A stretch of DNA of 64,000 nucleotides, from assembly GCA_011605865.1 (NCBI GenBank), contig JAAOZI010000031.1:1-64000 (forward strand), written 5' to 3'. This DNA comes from Archaeoglobales archaeon. Its GTDB lineage: Archaea; Halobacteriota; Archaeoglobi; Archaeoglobales; Archaeoglobaceae. Shown here piece by piece: positions 30,310 through 39,490 of the stretch (the stretch's first letter is position 1; each line of letters begins with the position of its first letter). The notes under the pieces were generated by a model, which made no database searches, was not told the origin of the DNA, and worked only from the letters and a program-made list of their open reading frames with translations. The position numbers and the translations under genes are program-made.

Positions 30310-31919
30310 CTCCTCACCTCTTTCAAAGTCAGATTCGTCGCTGAAAGTGAGAAGAAACCGAGAACAATTGTTGCAAGATTTTTGAGCGCATGATCAGCAA
30401 AGGCAATTGCAAACGCAGAGGAGGGGTTTTGAAGAGAAATAACAGCAGTTACCGCGAGCTCGTATGTCCCTATCCCACCGGGTGTTATCGGAATTGCCTT
30501 GACTATGTTTCCAATTGCAACCGCGAGCGCGACTAATGCAATGCTAATTCCAAAGCCTGCCGAAATTAGGTAGCATACAATAATATCGCAAAGCCAGATT
30601 AAAGTTGAAAGTAAAAAAACAGTAATGGAACTGGCCGGACTCAGAATAATCCGAGCCTTTTGCATGATTTTTCCCAGAAGGTTCTTCATTCTTGAGAGAA
30701 GTAGAATCAAGAAAAACATCAGAATCGCAAATGCGATTGCATAGTAAGTTTCTACATTTCTTGTTCCTAAGTATATAGAGAAGAGGAGAGCTATGAGGCC
30801 TATAGAAAGAATATCAAATGATCTCTCTGCCGCAATTCCCCCAAGGGATGCTGTGTATGGAATTCCGTATTTTTTGAATACATAAGCCCTTGCGAGATCT
30901 CCCAGTCTTACGGGAGTTATAACATTGACTGTTTGTCCAATGTTAACTGCCAATATTGCTTTTTTTAATGAGCTGTTTTCGCCAATTCTTTTCATTAGGT
31001 AATGAAATCTATATCCTCGAATTATAAAAGATAAAAAATATATTATAGATGCAGAGATCAAGAATTCTGGATTTATCAGAGAAAGACTTGTGAGGAAATT
31101 CGAGACTCCGGTTGTGAGAGCCAAAAAGATGAGCAATACTGTTGCGAGCAAAGTTGCAAAAGCGTAAAACTTTCTACTTCTTGCTATATCTTCTAGAAAC
31201 ATTCTAATAATTTGAGAGAACATGTAAAACACATCTTTTCCGAATCTGACTTTGGTATCCCTTCCTTGGACCCATCTAACTGGGATCTCCTTGACGCTAT
31301 ATCCAAGCCTTTGAGCGACTACGAGAGTTTCCGTATCCCAGAACCAGTGCGTATCCCTTACTTTTTCTGAAATCTTCAATATTGCATCCTTTTTGAAGGC
31401 CTTAAAGCCACATTGATGATCATGAATCTTCGAACGGAGAAGCAAGCGGACTAAGAAGTTGTAGCTCCTTGATGCTATATCCCTCTTTAGAGGTCTCTTT
31501 GTTTTGCTCCCCTTAACTAGTCTCGAACCTGTTGCTACATCATAGCCATCCAGAATCGCGTTAATCAATTCTTTTAAATGTTCCAAGTCTGTGGACAAAT
31601 CGACGTCCATGTAAACAACTATATTCCCCTTTGCTTCTTTAAATGCCCTTGTTAAAGCTCTTCCTCTACCCAGCCTTTCATCGGAATGTATGTGTCTAAT
31701 TCTGGGGTTATCTCTTGCTAAGCGTCTTGCAATTTCGTCAGTACCATCTGTTGACCCATCCTCGGCTATAATTATTTCGTAATCATACCCCAACTTCTTT
31801 AGATACTCCTCAACTTTTCTAACAGCATTTTCCAGTCTTTTTGCTTCATTGTAGGCTGGGAGAACGATACTAACTCTTTGGTCTGTAGATGCAGCAGGGT
31901 TCTTCTGCAAGATAATCAC
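30306..31919 (-). CDS. Fusion of dolichol-phosphate-type GT2 and DUF2206/LPG synthase-like (AglD-type) flippase domain
   Basis: N-terminal RVSIVLPAYNEAKRLENAVRKVEEYL, DVDLSTDLEHL, DHQCGFKAFKKD; C-terminal polytopic domain with TPVRLGDLARAYV and PGGIGTYELAV. Confidence 0.85.
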   Translation of the reverse strand: MIILQKNPAASTDQRVSIVLPAYNEAKRLENAVRKVEEYLKKLGYDYEIIIAEDGSTDGTDEIARRLARDNPRIRHIHSDERLGRGRALTRAFKEAKGNIVVYMDVDLSTDLEHLKELINAILDGYDVATGSRLVKGSKTKRPLKRDIASRSYNFLVRLLLRSKIHDHQCGFKAFKKDAILKISEKVRDTHWFWDTETLVVAQRLGYSVKEIPVRWVQGRDTKVRFGKDVFYMFSQIIRMFLEDIARSRKFYAFATLLATVLLIFLALTTGVSNFLTSLSLINPEFLISASIIYFLSFIIRGYRFHYLMKRIGENSSLKKAILAVNIGQTVNVITPVRLGDLARAYVFKKYGIPYTASLGGIAAERSFDILSIGLIALLFSIYLGTRNVETYYAIAFAILMFFLILLLSRMKNLLGKIMQKARIILSPASSITVFLLSTLIWLCDIIVCYLISAGFGISIALVALAVAIGNIVKAIPITPGGIGTYELAVTAVISLQNPSSAFAIAFADHALKNLATIVLGFFSLSATNLTLKEVRS

Positions 31920-32934
31920 CTGTTAGGGCGTAGGCTCTAGCCCTACTACCTCCGCAAATGTATCTGAATTCGCAGATACCACACTTACCTTTTAAGTTGT
32001 TTGGGTCTTTTAGTTTGATGAAGATTTCAGATTTTCTGTAAATTTCTTCGATTTTTCCTTTTCTTACATTTCCAGCAGGAATTTGAAGAAATCCACTAGG
32101 ATAGATCTCTCCCGTATGGCTTATAAAAAACATTCCCCTCCCGTCTGTAACATAAGCTCTTTTTTCAGAAAACTCAACTTTTTTCGGTTTCAGACCATCT
32201 ATTTCTTTTAGGAGGTCATAGTATAGCTCGCTGACTTTTGGCATGATTCCTTCATTTCTCATTTTCTCTATTCTTCTGAAATGGACGGCTGCAGAGCTTT
32301 TGACATTCATAAGATGTTTCAGATCGTAAAGCCAGCAAAGAATGTCTTCAAATTCCTGAGCATCGGGCATCATATCAGCTTTTGCTCTTCCAGTTGGGAC
32401 AAGGAAAAAAACATCCCACATCTCCGCTCCAAGGCTCATACAGAGCTTTGCAACTTCAGGAAGTTCTCTTATATTGTTTTTTGTTACTGTGGTGTTTATC
32501 TGAAACGGCAGGCCAATTTTCTTTGCGTTTTCAATAACTTCTAGACTTTTTTTAAATGTCCCCTTTATACCCCTTATTTCGTCATGCGTCTTTTCTAGGC
32601 CATCTATACTGACAGCTATTCTTGAAACTCCGGCATCCTTTAATTCCTTCAGTTTGTCTAGCGTTGCAAGCTCAGTCCCACTAAAAGCAATTGAAACTCT
32701 GAATTCCTGCGAGGCGTACGAGAGTATCTCAACCAAATCCTCCCTCATCAGGGGATCTCCACCGGTGAAAATTATTAGCGGTTTGGCAAATGAAGCTATT
32801 TCGTCGAGTATCTTAAAGCACTCTTGAGTTGTTAACTCTTCTGGATGCCTTTTTGTCACAGCTTTTGCTCTGCAATGTTTGCAAGCCAATTTGCAGGCTC
32901 TAGTGAGTTCCCAGAATACTATAAATGGGTCCAT
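31870..32934 (-). CDS. Radical SAM/SPASM protein (AhbC/AhbD- or TIGR04053-like)
   Basis: ELTRACKLACKHCRA; FTGGDPLMREDL; C-terminal CGICEFRYICGGSRARAYALTGDYLAEEPCC. Confidence 0.85.
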   Translation of the reverse strand: MDPFIVFWELTRACKLACKHCRAKAVTKRHPEELTTQECFKILDEIASFAKPLIIFTGGDPLMREDLVEILSYASQEFRVSIAFSGTELATLDKLKELKDAGVSRIAVSIDGLEKTHDEIRGIKGTFKKSLEVIENAKKIGLPFQINTTVTKNNIRELPEVAKLCMSLGAEMWDVFFLVPTGRAKADMMPDAQEFEDILCWLYDLKHLMNVKSSAAVHFRRIEKMRNEGIMPKVSELYYDLLKEIDGLKPKKVEFSEKRAYVTDGRGMFFISHTGEIYPSGFLQIPAGNVRKGKIEEIYRKSEIFIKLKDPNNLKGKCGICEFRYICGGSRARAYALTGDYLAEEPCCIYRPKS

Positions 32935-32986
32935 ATTCTAGCACCTTTTCCGTGAAAGTTATTAATTTGGCGATAAAAGTTTTTCT

Positions 32987-33889
32987 GTGATAACTGTTGA
33001 AAAACTCGTTAAAGAATTCGGAAACTTCCGCGCGGTTGATGAAGTGAGCTTTGAAGTTAAAGAGGGGGAAATATTTGGGATACTTGGTCCTAATGGAGCT
33101 GGAAAGACGACACTTGTAATGATTTTGGCAACTCTTCTCAAACCAACAAAGGGGAAGGCGAGTGTTGCAGGTTATGACATCGTTAGAGAAGCTTCTAACG
33201 TTAGGAAAAAGATAGGAATCGTTTTTCAAGAAACAACGCTAGACCTTGAGCTGACAGCTAGAGAGAATTTGGACTTCCATGCAAGGCTTTATGGGATGGA
33301 GAAGAAGGAAAGAGGAAAAAGAATTGCAGAAGTTCTTGAACTTGTAGGATTGAGTGATAACGCTGATACCGTTGTAAAAAAATTCAGTGGGGGGATGAAA
33401 AGACGTCTCGAGATTGCAAGAGGTTTGATACATTCTCCGGAAGTTCTTTTTTTAGATGAGCCAACTTTAGGTTTGGATGCGATAACTAGGAGAAAAATAT
33501 GGGATTATATAGCGGAAGCTAGGAAAGATACAACGATAGTTCTTAACACAAACTACATCGATGAAGCTGAAAGACTCTGTGACAGGGTTGCAATAATGAA
33601 CAGAGGCAAGATAATTGCGTTAGAGGAACCTAAAAAGCTTATAAATCTGGCGGAGAGTGTTATAATACTCGAAGGAATAGGATTTGAGAAATTAAAAGAT
33701 CTATTGGAAAATTATAGATATGTTCTCTCTGGAAACGCTCTCCGAATTTATACAAAGGAGGGAAATAGAATTCTTCCGGAGATAATCTCTTCGGCGATTA
33801 AAAAAGGTGTGGAGATAACTTCCGCCAGAATCGAAAAGCCAACTCTTGAAGACGTTTTCATTCAAATAACAAAGAAGTGGGCAGAGTAG
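32987..33889 (+). CDS. ABC transporter ATP-binding protein (DrrA/ABC-2 type)
   Basis: GPNGAGKTTL, FSGGMKRRLEIARGL, LFLDEPTLGLD. GTG start. Confidence 0.92.
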   Translation: MITVEKLVKEFGNFRAVDEVSFEVKEGEIFGILGPNGAGKTTLVMILATLLKPTKGKASVAGYDIVREASNVRKKIGIVFQETTLDLELTARENLDFHARLYGMEKKERGKRIAEVLELVGLSDNADTVVKKFSGGMKRRLEIARGLIHSPEVLFLDEPTLGLDAITRRKIWDYIAEARKDTTIVLNTNYIDEAERLCDRVAIMNRGKIIALEEPKKLINLAESVIILEGIGFEKLKDLLENYRYVLSGNALRIYTKEGNRILPEIISSAIKKGVEITSARIEKPTLEDVFIQITKKWAE

Positions 33890-33932
33890 AGCAAAATTTT
33901 TATATTCGTTTTAGGTTTAAAAAGTTAGAGGG

Positions 33933-34181
33933 ATGGAGATGAGAATACCGGTAAGAAGTCTTTCTAGGAAAACAGTTGTTTTGACAGATGGGACAGTAGT
34001 GGGTGCTCTCTACAACATAACGGTCGACTTCAAAACAGGAGCTTTGGTTAACTTGATAGTTAAACCGCTGAATGAAATCCCAGAACTTAGAAAAGAAGAA
34101 AATATGTATATAATACCGTTTACCGCTGTGACATCACTTAAGGATTATATAGTGGTTGACAAGGGGAAGCTGAGAATGTGA
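33933..34181 (+). CDS. PRC-barrel domain protein
   Basis: IPVRSLSRKTVVLTDGTVVGALYNITVDFKTGALVNLIV. Confidence 0.85.
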   Translation: MEMRIPVRSLSRKTVVLTDGTVVGALYNITVDFKTGALVNLIVKPLNEIPELRKEENMYIIPFTAVTSLKDYIVVDKGKLRM

Positions 34182-34876
34182 GGGATTACGTTTTTCCCCC
34201 AATAATTTTTCCCCTGTTTTTGATACTGGTAGTCTTACCTTTTCTAATTCTTTTTTTGGTTTTTGCGGGCTCAGCTGTTTTTGAGATCATTTTTGGAATT
34301 GAGAGCGAAAAAGCTCTGATTATTTTCGCTATGATCGTGATAGGAAGTCTTGTAAATATCCCTCTATTTGAAAAAAAAGGGTCGAGGTTGTAAGGAGATA
34401 TGAGATTTTTGGTGTTATCTATGCTATAAGAAGTAGGAAAAATCTAACTATCGCGGTAAACTTGGGTGGTTGTGTAATCCCAGCCATTTTGGCCTTTAAA
34501 GTACTTTACGATATAATTAGTTTGATACCTTTCATCGTCTTTCTTGGTTCATTTTTGCTTTCATCAATTGGTAATCTATGCTTTCTCTAGGCCCATCCCC
34601 GGGGTTGGAATTGTCGTACCCATGTTTTTGCCACCATTGGTAGCTACATTAGCTGCTTTCTTGGCATTAGCAATTTCAAATGCCTCAACAATTTTGTTAC
34701 CGAAAGTATCTTTCGCAATAGGCGTTTTATCTGCTCTTTTTGGGGCGGATATATTGCATCTCAAGGACATAGAAAAAGTTGGTTATGGTATCGTTAGCAT
34801 AGGTGGAGCCGGGACTTTTGACGGAATATTTCTGACCGGAATTTTTGCTGTTCTTTTCTCAGTACTTTTCATCTAG
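34178..34876 (+). pseudogene. DUF1614 polytopic membrane protein broken by two frameshifts
   Basis: Three consecutive frames give one continuous protein: ...NIPLFEKK / VEVVRRYEIFGVIYAIRSRKNLTIAVNLGGCVIPAILAFKVLYDI... / YAFSRPIPGVGIVVPMFLPPLVA...GIVSIGGAGTFDGIFLTGIFAVLFSVLFI. First break is at an A8 run (34371-34378). Confidence 0.82.
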
Positions 34877-35767
34877 TAAATCTCTGACGGCCCTTCTTAC
34901 TGCTTCCTCACTTCTGTATTTCGGTTTCCATCCCAATTTTTTCAACTTTTCTATCGAGAGAAGCATTACTGGTATATCCCCTATCCAACCTCTGTCTCCT
35001 CCTGTGAATTTAAAAACAGGATTCAATTTCATCTCTTCGCAGACAATTTCGGCAATTCTTTTGACTTTTATTTGATCTTCGCTGCCAATGTTAAAGATAT
35101 TTATGGGCTCATTGGCTTTTAATCCGGTGAACATAGCGTTTATGCAGTCATCTATGTATATGTAAGACTTGTTTTGTTCTCCGTTTCCAAGAATCTCCAG
35201 CTCGTTTGGATTTGATTTTAGCTTTCTTATAAAGTCGTAGATCACTCCGTGAGTACTCCTTTTTCCTATTACATTAGCAAACCTGTAAATGTAGGCGGTA
35301 ATTCCGAATGTGTGGCAGTAAGATTCTATTAAGGCTTCGCATGCAAGCTTTGAAGCGCCATAAATGCTTATAGGATGTGGCGGATATTCTTCAGGAGTTG
35401 GGATAATTTTTGCCTCTCCGTATACAGTCGAAGTAGAAGTGAAAATGATTTTATTAACCCCAAACTTTCTCATCGCCTCTAAAAGTCTAAAAGTTGCGAG
35501 AATGTTATTTCTATAAATTTCCTCGGGTTTTTCAAAACCGATTCTGACGTCTGGATTTGCCGCTAGATGCCATACTTCGTCGGCTTTTTTTAGATAATCT
35601 GAGAGATCATCCTTTGCTAAATCTACCAGAAAAAATTCGGCTTCTTTGTTTAGAAACTCTCTCTTTCCACTTGAAAGATTGTCCAGAACGATCACTCTGT
35701 CCATCTCGACGAGTCTGTCGACTAAATGGCTACCTATGAAACCAGCACCACCAGTTACAAGGATCAT
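34859..35767 (-). CDS. NAD-dependent nucleotide-sugar epimerase (GalE-like)
   Basis: MILVTGGAGFIGSHLVDRLV; STSTVYGEA; YGASKLACEALI. Confidence 0.92.
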   Translation of the reverse strand: MILVTGGAGFIGSHLVDRLVEMDRVIVLDNLSSGKREFLNKEAEFFLVDLAKDDLSDYLKKADEVWHLAANPDVRIGFEKPEEIYRNNILATFRLLEAMRKFGVNKIIFTSTSTVYGEAKIIPTPEEYPPHPISIYGASKLACEALIESYCHTFGITAYIYRFANVIGKRSTHGVIYDFIRKLKSNPNELEILGNGEQNKSYIYIDDCINAMFTGLKANEPINIFNIGSEDQIKVKRIAEIVCEEMKLNPVFKFTGGDRGWIGDIPVMLLSIEKLKKLGWKPKYRSEEAVRRAVRDLLDEKY

Positions 35768-35824
35768 TAGCAAAGCTTTTATATGTTTGTTGATATACTT
35801 TTTTCCACTTCGGAGGTGTAAGAG

Positions 35825-36043
35825 ATGCTTCCGAATCAAATGGTAAAATCATTGCTCGGAAAAACGATCAGGGTTGAAATGAAAGGCGAGGAAAACGAGT
35901 TGGTTGGAAGACTGGAGGGAGTGGATGAGTACATGAACCTTTTTCTCACAAACGCGACTGAATGCAAAGGCGATAAAAAAATAAGGAACCTTGGAAATAT
36001 AATCCTTAGAGGAAACAATGTAGTTTTAATAAGACCTGAATGA
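35825..36043 (+). CDS. Sm-like (LSm) protein
   Basis: SLLGKTIRVEMKGEENELVGRLEGVDEYMNLFLTNA Sm1, IILRGNNVVLI Sm2. Confidence 0.93.
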   Translation: MLPNQMVKSLLGKTIRVEMKGEENELVGRLEGVDEYMNLFLTNATECKGDKKIRNLGNIILRGNNVVLIRPE

Positions 36044-36423
36044 CAGACTTTCAGATTGTTGATACCCGTGAAGAAATTTTGAGAATACTTGAGGAGAAAG
36101 GAGAAATTTTGCAGAAAGATCTCTGGAAAGAGCTGAAAATAGACAGCAGCAAGTGTTCTAGGATTCTCAGAAAACTGGAGAAGGAGGGTCTGATAAGAAG
36201 GGTGGAAGTTGTAGTAGACGGTGTAAAGACATTTAAGATAGTATCGGCAAAGTTTGAAGAGAGGAAAGCAGAGGAGGAGAAGCTGGATTTAAAGACGATA
36301 ATGGATAGAATGGAGCAAGTCACAAAGCTTCCGCCTTGCTATGGTTGCTTGGACTTGGAATGTGAAGCTGAGAGGTGTTTAAAACTTGAGGTATGGTTTT
36401 TGAAGTTGTGTAAAGTGAGATAA
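36040..36423 (+). CDS. Winged-helix regulator with C-terminal cysteine cluster
   Basis: wHTH EEILRILEEKGEILQKDLWKELKIDSSKCSRILRKLEKEGLIRR; C-terminal CYGCLDLECEAERC. Confidence 0.8.
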   Translation: MTDFQIVDTREEILRILEEKGEILQKDLWKELKIDSSKCSRILRKLEKEGLIRRVEVVVDGVKTFKIVSAKFEERKAEEEKLDLKTIMDRMEQVTKLPPCYGCLDLECEAERCLKLEVWFLKLCKVR

Positions 36424-36437
36424 ATATTTAAGGAGTA

Positions 36438-38324
36438 ATGTGTATTTATATTTCAAAAATGGAAGACGTAAGGGCGTTGCTAGGAGGATTGGATTTTGAG
36501 GACACGAGTCAGATAAAGGTCCCCGAGAGACTGATAGATCAAGTTATAGGCCAGGATCATGCAGTTGAGGCAATAAAAAAGGCTGCGGTACAGAAAAGAC
36601 ACGTGATGCTCATAGGTTCCCCGGGAACGGGAAAGTCGATGCTAGCAAAGGCCATGGCAGAACTTCTTCCAAAGGAAGAACTGGAAGATATACTTGTCTA
36701 TCCAAATCCGCAGGATCCAAATCAACCAAAAATAAAGGTTGTTCCGGCTGGGAAAGGGAAGGAAATAGTCGAAGCCTATAAGCAGGAAGCGATGAAAAAA
36801 GCCCAAGCTAGGAATTTCATGATCTTTTCGTTGGTGATGCTTGTAATACTGTATACAATTATAACAAATCCTGCGAACTTCATTTGGGGACTAATAGCTG
36901 CCATTCTCCTTCTAATGGTTGCAAGGTATTTTGTGCCAAGAGAGGAAAGAAATGTTCCGAAACTTCTTGTTGATAACTCCGAGAGAAAAACAGCCCCATT
37001 TGAGGATGCAACGGGTGCACATGCAGGTGCTTTGTTTGGCGATGTTAGGCATGATCCTTTCCAGAGCGGCGGTCTTGAAACTCCTGCTCATGAAAGAGTT
37101 GAAGCAGGTGCGATTCACAGGGCCCATAAAGGAGTCCTCTACATCGATGAAATAAACACTCTTACGATAGAGTCGCAGCAAAAACTTCTGACTGCTTTAC
37201 AGGATAAAAAGTTCCCAATAACCGGGCAGAGTGAAAGAAGTAGTGGAGCAATGGTGAGAACGGAACCGGTTCCATGTGATTTTATACTGGTCGCTGCAGG
37301 AAATCTCGATGCTTTGATGGGCATGCATCCCGCATTGAGGAGCAGGATTGAAGGTTACGGTTACGAAATTTACATGAACGATACGATGCCAGACACACCT
37401 GAGAACAGACAAAAGCTCGTAAGATTTGTAGCACAGGAAGTGGTAAAGGATGGCAAGATTCCGCATTTTGACAAATATGCTGTTGCTGAAATTATAAGGG
37501 AAGCGATGAGAAGGGCTGGGAGAAGAAACCATCTTACTTTGAGATTAAGAGAGCTTGGGGGGTTGATAAGAACAGCTGGAGACATAGCAAAGAGCGAAGG
37601 ATCGAATCTTGTAAGGCTTGAGCATGTTTTAAAGGCAAAAAAGATTGCAAAAACGATCGAAGAGCAACTTGCTGATAAATATATAGAAAGAAGAAAAGAT
37701 TACAGACTTTTCTTAACCGAGGGATACGAAATTGGGAGAGTAAATGGTCTGGCTGTCATCGGAGAAACTGCTGGAATAGTTTTGCCGATAATAGCTGAAG
37801 TGACTCCGGCGATGAGTAAGTCAGAGGGAAAGGTTATTGCAACCGGCAGACTGCAAGAAATTGCTAGAGAGGCTGTAATGAATGTATCTGCGATAATAAA
37901 GAGGATTATAGGAAAAGATACCTCGAACTACGACATACACATTCAGTTTGTTGGAACCTATGAGGGGGTTGAGGGAGATTCCGCAAGCATAAGCATAGCT
38001 ACCGCTGTAATTTCAGCAATAGAGGGGATTCCGGTAGATCAATCGGTTGCGATGACTGGAAGCCTCTCGGTTCGTGGTGACGTTTTACCGGTTGGAGGAG
38101 TGACACAAAAAATCGAGGCAGCAATTCAGGCCGGACTTAGAAAGGTGATAATTCCGAAGGGAAACATAGATGACGTCCTACTCGACGCTGAACATGAGGG
38201 GAGAATTGAGATAATTCCAGTTTCAAGGATAGAAGAAGTCCTAGAACACGCTTTAGCAGACAGCGAAAAGAAGTTAAAACTGATTGCAAAATTCAGGGAG
38301 CAGGCTTACGCTTTGGCAAGTTGA
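36438..38324 (+). CDS. lonB: Archaeal membrane-bound Lon protease (LonB)
   Basis: GSPGTGKSMLAKAMAE Walker A; two inserted TM segments; GDSASISIATAVISA catalytic Ser. Confidence 0.95.
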   Translation: MCIYISKMEDVRALLGGLDFEDTSQIKVPERLIDQVIGQDHAVEAIKKAAVQKRHVMLIGSPGTGKSMLAKAMAELLPKEELEDILVYPNPQDPNQPKIKVVPAGKGKEIVEAYKQEAMKKAQARNFMIFSLVMLVILYTIITNPANFIWGLIAAILLLMVARYFVPREERNVPKLLVDNSERKTAPFEDATGAHAGALFGDVRHDPFQSGGLETPAHERVEAGAIHRAHKGVLYIDEINTLTIESQQKLLTALQDKKFPITGQSERSSGAMVRTEPVPCDFILVAAGNLDALMGMHPALRSRIEGYGYEIYMNDTMPDTPENRQKLVRFVAQEVVKDGKIPHFDKYAVAEIIREAMRRAGRRNHLTLRLRELGGLIRTAGDIAKSEGSNLVRLEHVLKAKKIAKTIEEQLADKYIERRKDYRLFLTEGYEIGRVNGLAVIGETAGIVLPIIAEVTPAMSKSEGKVIATGRLQEIAREAVMNVSAIIKRIIGKDTSNYDIHIQFVGTYEGVEGDSASISIATAVISAIEGIPVDQSVAMTGSLSVRGDVLPVGGVTQKIEAAIQAGLRKVIIPKGNIDDVLLDAEHEGRIEIIPVSRIEEVLEHALADSEKKLKLIAKFREQAYALAS

Positions 38325-39490
38325 AGGAACCACTTTTTAAGTATCTGGAACTGTTCATGGGTGTTCATAGTTTCGCACTCCATTGGACTCTTGAAGAAGA
38401 AGGCAAGTTCTTTAACTACCCCTCCAACTTCTTTTTTCTTTGCCAAGAGCAGAAACCTTGCTATGTCAAGTATGAGAGGTGACGCTACTATTGCATCTAT
38501 AGCATCCCAGATGAAGTAGAATTTCATAAGTTTCCCAAGAAATCCTTTGAAGTGAACGAAATCAAAAGCCGTCTTATTATCAACTAGGCTTGGGAAAAAT
38601 GCAATATCTGTTATGCTAAACGGAGAATAGCCGAGAATTTTTTCTAAAACTTTATCCTTGCTTATTATTTTGCTTTCTTTATTCTCTTTTGCAGATAAAA
38701 CTTTTCCATCAAAATCACCCAATATGTTATAGCTCATCCATCCAACAACCTTCAAATTTCTGTATACAAACATCGGAGCGATGGTAGTTTTAACTAAGGT
38801 CTCACCAGTCTTTCCATCGTTTCCCGCATGGGGTACGTTCTTGTCTTCAGCAAGTTTCTTTAAAGCGGGAATTGAAGATCCTACACTCGGTGTGAAGTTT
38901 GCGTATGGCAATCCCAGTTTAATTGCTGAATAGGCGTATAGCATGCTGGCTGTTGCAAACTCCTTGGCATCTCTGTCTATCATTTCTTCAAATCCTTCTA
39001 CGCTGTAGTGGAATTTCTCATTAAGCTTCGGTAGCGGTTCTGTTGATGCTACATTTATTACAACCGTCTCGTCGTCAGCGAAGCTCTTCATGTCCTTCAT
39101 CAGTCTTTCAACTATCTCCTTGAGACTCAGCTCCTCATCTTCTAGTGTGTGAATTTTGCCCAGTTCTTTTATCCCTGGGCCACAGTTCAGGGCAGTTCCT
39201 TTGGAAGCTGAGATCTTCTCAAGATCATCTTTTACGGCGTTCAGCAGTTCAAAATCAAAATGTCTGTTTAGCTCCCAGTGCTCTTTGCAGGCAACAAAAG
39301 CATTCGGTAACAGTCTTATCTCATGCCCTCCAAAATCGAATCTGAAAGGAATTATTCTCTCTATTTCGTTAAAAGGTTCCATTGCAGTTATTAGTCCAGT
39401 ATTTTCTACCAGCCCCCTCTCTATCGCTTTTGCACCTACCATTGCCGTTGTTGAAACTATACCGTATGCGCCAATAATCCAGATCTTCAT
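38306..39490 (-). CDS. myo-inositol-1-phosphate synthase
   Basis: MKIWIIGAYGIVSTTAMVGAKAIERGL; NDGKTGETLVKTTIAPMF. Confidence 0.93.
   Translation of the reverse strand: MKIWIIGAYGIVSTTAMVGAKAIERGLVENTGLITAMEPFNEIERIIPFRFDFGGHEIRLLPNAFVACKEHWELNRHFDFELLNAVKDDLEKISASKGTALNCGPGIKELGKIHTLEDEELSLKEIVERLMKDMKSFADDETVVINVASTEPLPKLNEKFHYSVEGFEEMIDRDAKEFATASMLYAYSAIKLGLPYANFTPSVGSSIPALKKLAEDKNVPHAGNDGKTGETLVKTTIAPMFVYRNLKVVGWMSYNILGDFDGKVLSAKENKESKIISKDKVLEKILGYSPFSITDIAFFPSLVDNKTAFDFVHFKGFLGKLMKFYFIWDAIDAIVASPLILDIARFLLLAKKKEVGGVVKELAFFFKSPMECETMNTHEQFQILKKWFLQLAKA

Noticed and set aside
38306-38324. Convergent lonB / inositol-phosphate synthase overlap as unusual
   Set aside because: Short 3' overlaps of convergent genes are common in compact archaeal genomes and recur in this window.
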